NCBI GenBank assembly: GCA_013365365.1
Contig: JABVXU010000005.1
Span: 372,001 to 436,000, forward strand
DNA length: 64,000 nucleotides
Direction of reading: 5' to 3'
Source: Cruorifilaria tuberocauda
Taxonomy: Eukaryota > Nematoda > Chromadorea > Rhabditida > Onchocercidae
Shown here piece after piece: positions 63,855 to 64,000 of this stretch; positions within the stretch are counted from its first letter, which is position 1; each line of letters begins with the position of its first letter. Below the pieces are notes generated by a model. It was not told the DNA's origin. It saw nothing but the letters and a program-made list of their open reading frames with translations, and searched no databases. Both the position numbers and the translations under genes were made by a program.

Positions 63855-64000
63855 TCAAGCGTTTGCCCAAGCTTCTAATTCGGCCAAATCATCATCTTCT
63901 TGCTGTTTTTTGGTAGTAGTCTTCTTTGCAGAGACTGGAAGTTCAGCTGTTGGAGCTTCAGGCAAATTTGATACAGATGCTGGTGTCGGTCCAACATCTA
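63855..64000 (-). CDS. CHMP4: CHMP4/Snf7 (Vps32) ESCRT-III subunit, C-terminal part
   Basis: Core polymerising subunit of ESCRT-III, which constricts membrane necks in multivesicular body formation, cytokinesis and membrane repair. Only the last 48 codons lie inside the window; the gene continues past 64000. The visible tail is Pro/Ala/Lys-rich, then acidic: LPEAPTAELPVSAKKTTTKK followed by EDDDLAELEAWANA and the stop. The ending matches the tail of CHMP4/Snf7 proteins, with acidic residues before an amphipathic helix containing LxxLExWA, the MIM-type/Alix-binding element. The call rests on this tail alone, and other CHMP members are less likely because their tails end differently. Confidence 0.75.
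   Translation of the reverse strand, partial: DVGPTPASVSNLPEAPTAELPVSAKKTTTKKQQEDDDLAELEAWANA

Overview
The window is eukaryotic and reads as nematode nuclear DNA. It is strongly AT-rich, and its genes are built from many short exons joined by GTAAGT/GTTTGT-type donors and TTTCAG-type acceptors. The gene set is animal and specifically nematode: a cuticle collagen, a cuticlin-like ZP protein, a major-sperm-protein (MSP) domain, a degenerin, and start codons sitting a few bases after 3' splice sites, as expected for spliced-leader trans-splicing. A filarial/spirurid (clade III) worm is my best guess from composition and style, but nothing here proves it. All gene models were spliced by hand, using reading phase, splice signals and family resemblance; exon ends are given in each entry.

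Layout. (1) 2.6-8.0 kb, minus: a 15-exon Cys-loop ligand-gated channel subunit with an unusually long N-terminal extension. (2) 13.0-17.2 kb, plus: a ZP-domain membrane protein with a furin-type site; its 5' exon was not found. (3) 19.3-20.5 kb and 21.5-22.8 kb, plus: a small DNAJC4-like J-domain membrane protein followed by a dynactin p24 (DCTN3)-like subunit, possibly one operon. (4) 24.7-27.2 kb, minus: a cuticle collagen with an acidic domain. (5) 27.2-36.5 kb: a 9 kb stretch with no gene that I can see, holding small tandem repeats and a MITE-like inverted repeat. (6) 36.5-43.0 kb, plus: a 19-exon degenerin/ENaC channel subunit of about 1038 residues with a large extra extracellular segment. 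(7) 43.5-46.0 kb, minus and tail-to-tail with the degenerin: a protein joining a REEP/TB2/DP1-like membrane region to a C-terminal MSP domain. (8) 46.8-56.9 kb, minus: a 17-exon zeta/iota-type diacylglycerol kinase that stops before the ankyrin repeats. (9) 58.7-60.4 kb, minus: a small Ser-rich orphan gene. (10) 63.9 kb to the end, minus: the C-terminus of a CHMP4/Snf7 ESCRT-III subunit.

There is no pathway cluster. Two neighbouring genes encode channel subunits or membrane-shaping proteins, and the only candidate operon is the J-protein/dynactin pair. The most notable items are the REEP-like/MSP fusion, the long insert in the degenerin, three GC-AG introns, and one intron in the kinase gene whose 3' end appears to lack AG.
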